In this document: one piece after another, positions 23,023-24,926 of the stretch
How the letters are laid out: every line of letters starts with the position of its first letter
How positions within the stretch are numbered: position 1 is the first letter of the stretch
Made by a program: the position numbers and the translations under genes
Assembly: GCA_049600855.1 (NCBI GenBank)
Contig: JBMYQA010000063.1
Location: 1 to 24,926 of the forward strand
Reading direction: 5' to 3'
DNA: 24,926 nucleotides
DNA from: JBMYQA01 sp049600855
Lineage (GTDB): Bacteria > Bacteroidota > Bacteroidia > Cytophagales > Flammeovirgaceae
Notes under the pieces: generated by a model
The model's input: the letters and a program-made list of their open reading frames with translations, nothing else
Database searches by the model: none
What the model was told of the DNA's origin: nothing

Positions 23023-24636
23023 ATGCAAACACCTAATACAGTCCAATCTTATAAAAAGAAATATGAACTCCATGATCCTTTCGATGCCATTATTATTGGC
23101 TCTGGAATGGGTAGTTTAACCGCTGCTGCGGTTTTAGCGAAAGAGGGAAAACGTGTTTTAGTATTAGAACGACATTACACTGCGGGAGGCTTTACCCACA
23201 TCTTCAAACGTAGAGGTTACGAATGGGACGTAGGCATTCACTACATTGGAGAAGTCCAAAAGCCACATAGTGTACTTCGTAAACTGTTTGATTACGTGAC
23301 GGATAGCGAACTGAAATGGGCCGATATGGGCGAGGTATATGACCGCGTAGTCATAGGCGATAAAACGTACGATTTGGTGAAAGGCGTAACTAACTTCAAA
23401 GAAACACTCATTAGCTATTTTCCCGAAGAAGAGGAAGCCATTCATAAATATGTTGATTTAGTATTCAAGGTCAATCGTACCAGTCGTAATTTTTATTTGG
23501 ATAAGGCCACACCCACTTGGGTCAGTAAACTTTCGGGAGGCTTTATGCGTACTCCATTTCTAAAATACGCAGAGAAAACAACCTATGAAGTATTAAAAGA
23601 GCTCACCGATAATGAAGAATTAATCAAAGTACTCACGGCACAATATGGCGATTACGGTTTACCTCCTAAGCAAAGTAGTTTCGTGATGCATGCCTCCGTA
23701 GTACGCCATTATTTTGCTGGCGGGAGTTTTCCCATTGGTGGCTCATCTCAAATCGTAGAAACCATCGCCCCTGTGTTGGCTAAAACAGACAGCAAAATTT
23801 TAATTAGTGCCGAAGTCAAAGAAGTCATTATTGAGCGAAATAAAGCGATTGGGGTTCGCATGAAAGATGGGAAAGAGTTTCTGGCCCCAATTGTGATTAG
23901 TGGTGCTGGGATCATTACTACTTACACTGCTTTACTTCCTCAAGAAGCTGTGGTGAAGCACAAGTTGAATGAACAACTCAGCAAAGTCAATCACTCTGTG
24001 GCCCATGCATGTTTGTATGTCGGTTTAGAAGCTACTCCTGAAGAATTGCAATTACCCAAATCCAATTATTGGGTATATCCAGCGCAAGGCACGCACGATG
24101 AAATTGTTGACCGTTACCTAAAAGATATTAATGAGCCCTTTCCTGTGGTTTACATCTCTTTTCCCTCGGCAAAAGACCCTGATTGGGGCAATCGTTATCC
24201 TGGTAAAAGTACCATCGACATTATTACGCTATTGCCTTATGAGATATTTGAACCTTGGGTAAATACAAAATGGAAAAAGCGTGGTGAAGAGTATGAAGCA
24301 TTAAAAGAAAAGATAGCTCAACGCCTTTTAGAAGCACTTTACGAGCAAGAGCCTCAACTTCGAGGTAAAGTAGCTTACTACGAATTATCTACTCCAATTA
24401 CCACCCAACACTTTGTGAATTACGAAAAGGGGGAGATTTACGGCATCGATCATAGTCCTGAACGCTTTAAGTTAAAATTTTTACGTCCCCAAACTCCTAT
24501 CAAAAACTTCTATTTAACAGGACAAGATATTGTAACAGCAGGTGTAGGTGGAGCCTTATTTTCTGGCTTGCTTACGGCTTCTGCCATTACGAAGAAAAAC
24601 TTGTTGAAAAAAGTAATGAGTGATCAAAACTCCTGA
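23023..24636 (+). CDS. FAD-dependent oxidoreductase, RetSat / phytoene desaturase-like
   Basis: A 537-residue flavoprotein of the CrtI/RetSat amine-oxidase-like superfamily. The dinucleotide-binding Rossmann motif is DAIIIGSGMGSLTAAAVLA (21-39), with acidic E49 at the end of the second strand in VLVLERHYTAGG (45-56), then FKRRGYEWDVGIHYIGE. The C-terminal FAD-binding signature is FYLTGQDIVTAGVGGALFSG (about 501-520). The full-length frame, without signal peptide, suggests a cytosolic or peripheral membrane enzyme that saturates or desaturates an isoprenoid-type polyene. It best resembles all-trans-retinol 13,14-reductase-like proteins of Bacteroidota. No carotenoid synthesis genes are adjacent, so the substrate cannot be specified. 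A terminator lies about 217 bases downstream. Confidence 0.85.
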   Translation: MQTPNTVQSYKKKYELHDPFDAIIIGSGMGSLTAAAVLAKEGKRVLVLERHYTAGGFTHIFKRRGYEWDVGIHYIGEVQKPHSVLRKLFDYVTDSELKWADMGEVYDRVVIGDKTYDLVKGVTNFKETLISYFPEEEEAIHKYVDLVFKVNRTSRNFYLDKATPTWVSKLSGGFMRTPFLKYAEKTTYEVLKELTDNEELIKVLTAQYGDYGLPPKQSSFVMHASVVRHYFAGGSFPIGGSSQIVETIAPVLAKTDSKILISAEVKEVIIERNKAIGVRMKDGKEFLAPIVISGAGIITTYTALLPQEAVVKHKLNEQLSKVNHSVAHACLYVGLEATPEELQLPKSNYWVYPAQGTHDEIVDRYLKDINEPFPVVYISFPSAKDPDWGNRYPGKSTIDIITLLPYEIFEPWVNTKWKKRGEEYEALKEKIAQRLLEALYEQEPQLRGKVAYYELSTPITTQHFVNYEKGEIYGIDHSPERFKLKFLRPQTPIKNFYLTGQDIVTAGVGGALFSGLLTASAITKKNLLKKVMSDQNS

Positions 24637-24852
24637 CAATTCATACATTACTGACATTTCATCAATCAAGAATTAAATTTAATTGTTGAATAAAAAATAC
24701 TTCAAAAATAACCAATTGATTATCAAATAGTTATAAATATTTTTATTCGTAAATATGTAATTGGCATTTAGATTGAAAATAAATAAGCAATGAGTTTTGA
24801 TATATATTCTCAAGTTGAATAAATGATATTAGGTTTTTGCAAGTTTAGTCGG
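24637..24852. other. AT-rich gap after the oxidoreductase gene
   Basis: No gene was recognised. The stretch is very AT-rich (many TAAATA/ATTTTT runs), and only a 10-codon frame starts in it. Because the terminator lies at its far end, it may belong to a long 3' untranslated region or to a small RNA. Confidence 0.4.
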
Positions 24853-24885
24853 AAAGCCCCATGATATTTCATCGGGCTTTTTTTT
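24853..24885 (+). terminator. Rho-independent terminator
   Basis: AAAGCCC (24853-24859) pairs with GGGCTTT (24874-24880), with an inner ATGA/TCAT stem and a small internal mismatch. An eight-T run (24878-24885) follows, three of whose bases overlap the stem. It is the first terminator after the FAD oxidoreductase gene on the plus strand. Confidence 0.85.
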
Positions 24886-24926
24886 ATACATAGAGCTTGT
24901 TTAAAATAAAATCTTTCACCTACAAA

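Overview
The window comes from a bacterium of the phylum Bacteroidota, most likely non-phototrophic. The evidence is: an OmpA protein carrying thrombospondin type-3 repeats, two lipoproteins of the Bacteroidota kind, DUF1361 and DUF4173 membrane proteins, a one-domain winged-helix regulator typical of the phylum, almost no Shine-Dalgarno sequences before start codons, and promoter -7 boxes of the form TAnnTTTG. The DNA is AT-rich. The genus cannot be settled from the window; a Saprospiria-like lineage is only a guess. No rRNA, intact tRNA, IS element, prophage or CRISPR array was seen.

Layout. 1-1405 (+): an unrecognised acidic protein and a small lipoprotein. 1406-1825: a gap. 1826-3199 (+): a GH1 beta-glucosidase that converges on a small unknown minus-strand gene across a hairpin terminator. 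3737-4312 (+): a lipoprotein with a beta-sandwich-like domain. 4373-7586 (-): a Ppx/GppA-type phosphatase, an RluA-type pseudouridine synthase and an OmpA-family protein. 7841-9031 (-): sucC. 9237-11154 (-): a two-gene unit of a membrane protein and a catalase-like heme protein. 11420-12580 (-): a YqhD-type NADPH-dependent aldehyde reductase. 12857-15416 (-): a small secreted protein, hisC and an RDD membrane protein. From 15828 everything runs on the plus strand: membrane protein, winged-helix regulator, DUF1361 protein, B12-binding radical SAM enzyme, DUF4173 membrane protein, BchE-like radical SAM gene, TrmL-like tRNA methyltransferase, and an FAD-dependent RetSat/CrtI-like oxidoreductase ending before a strong terminator.

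The most interesting part is 15757-22278. A textbook Bacteroidota promoter (TTTG, 19 bases, TAACTTTG) overlaps an inverted repeat, ACTTTG-N5-CAAAGT followed by ACTTTTA. A near-identical 24-base copy (21 of 24 positions) lies directly against the start codon of the DUF1361 gene. Between the two copies lies the winged-helix regulator, suggesting an autoregulated regulon that feeds two radical SAM enzymes and two multi-pass membrane proteins. The second radical SAM gene, a clear BchE-family homologue, is interrupted by one in-frame TGA exactly where relatives have a conserved Trp. The rest of the frame is intact, so it is a recent nonsense mutation, a sequence error, or a readthrough site.

The other genes are mostly housekeeping: TCA cycle (sucC), histidine synthesis (hisC), RNA modification (RluA-like, TrmL), carbohydrate use (GH1), redox and aldehyde detoxification (YqhD, catalase-like) and outer-membrane integrity (OmpA). 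Several hairpin terminators mark the transcription units. One of them also shows that the RluA-like gene starts at an internal ATG (6052) rather than at the longest possible frame.
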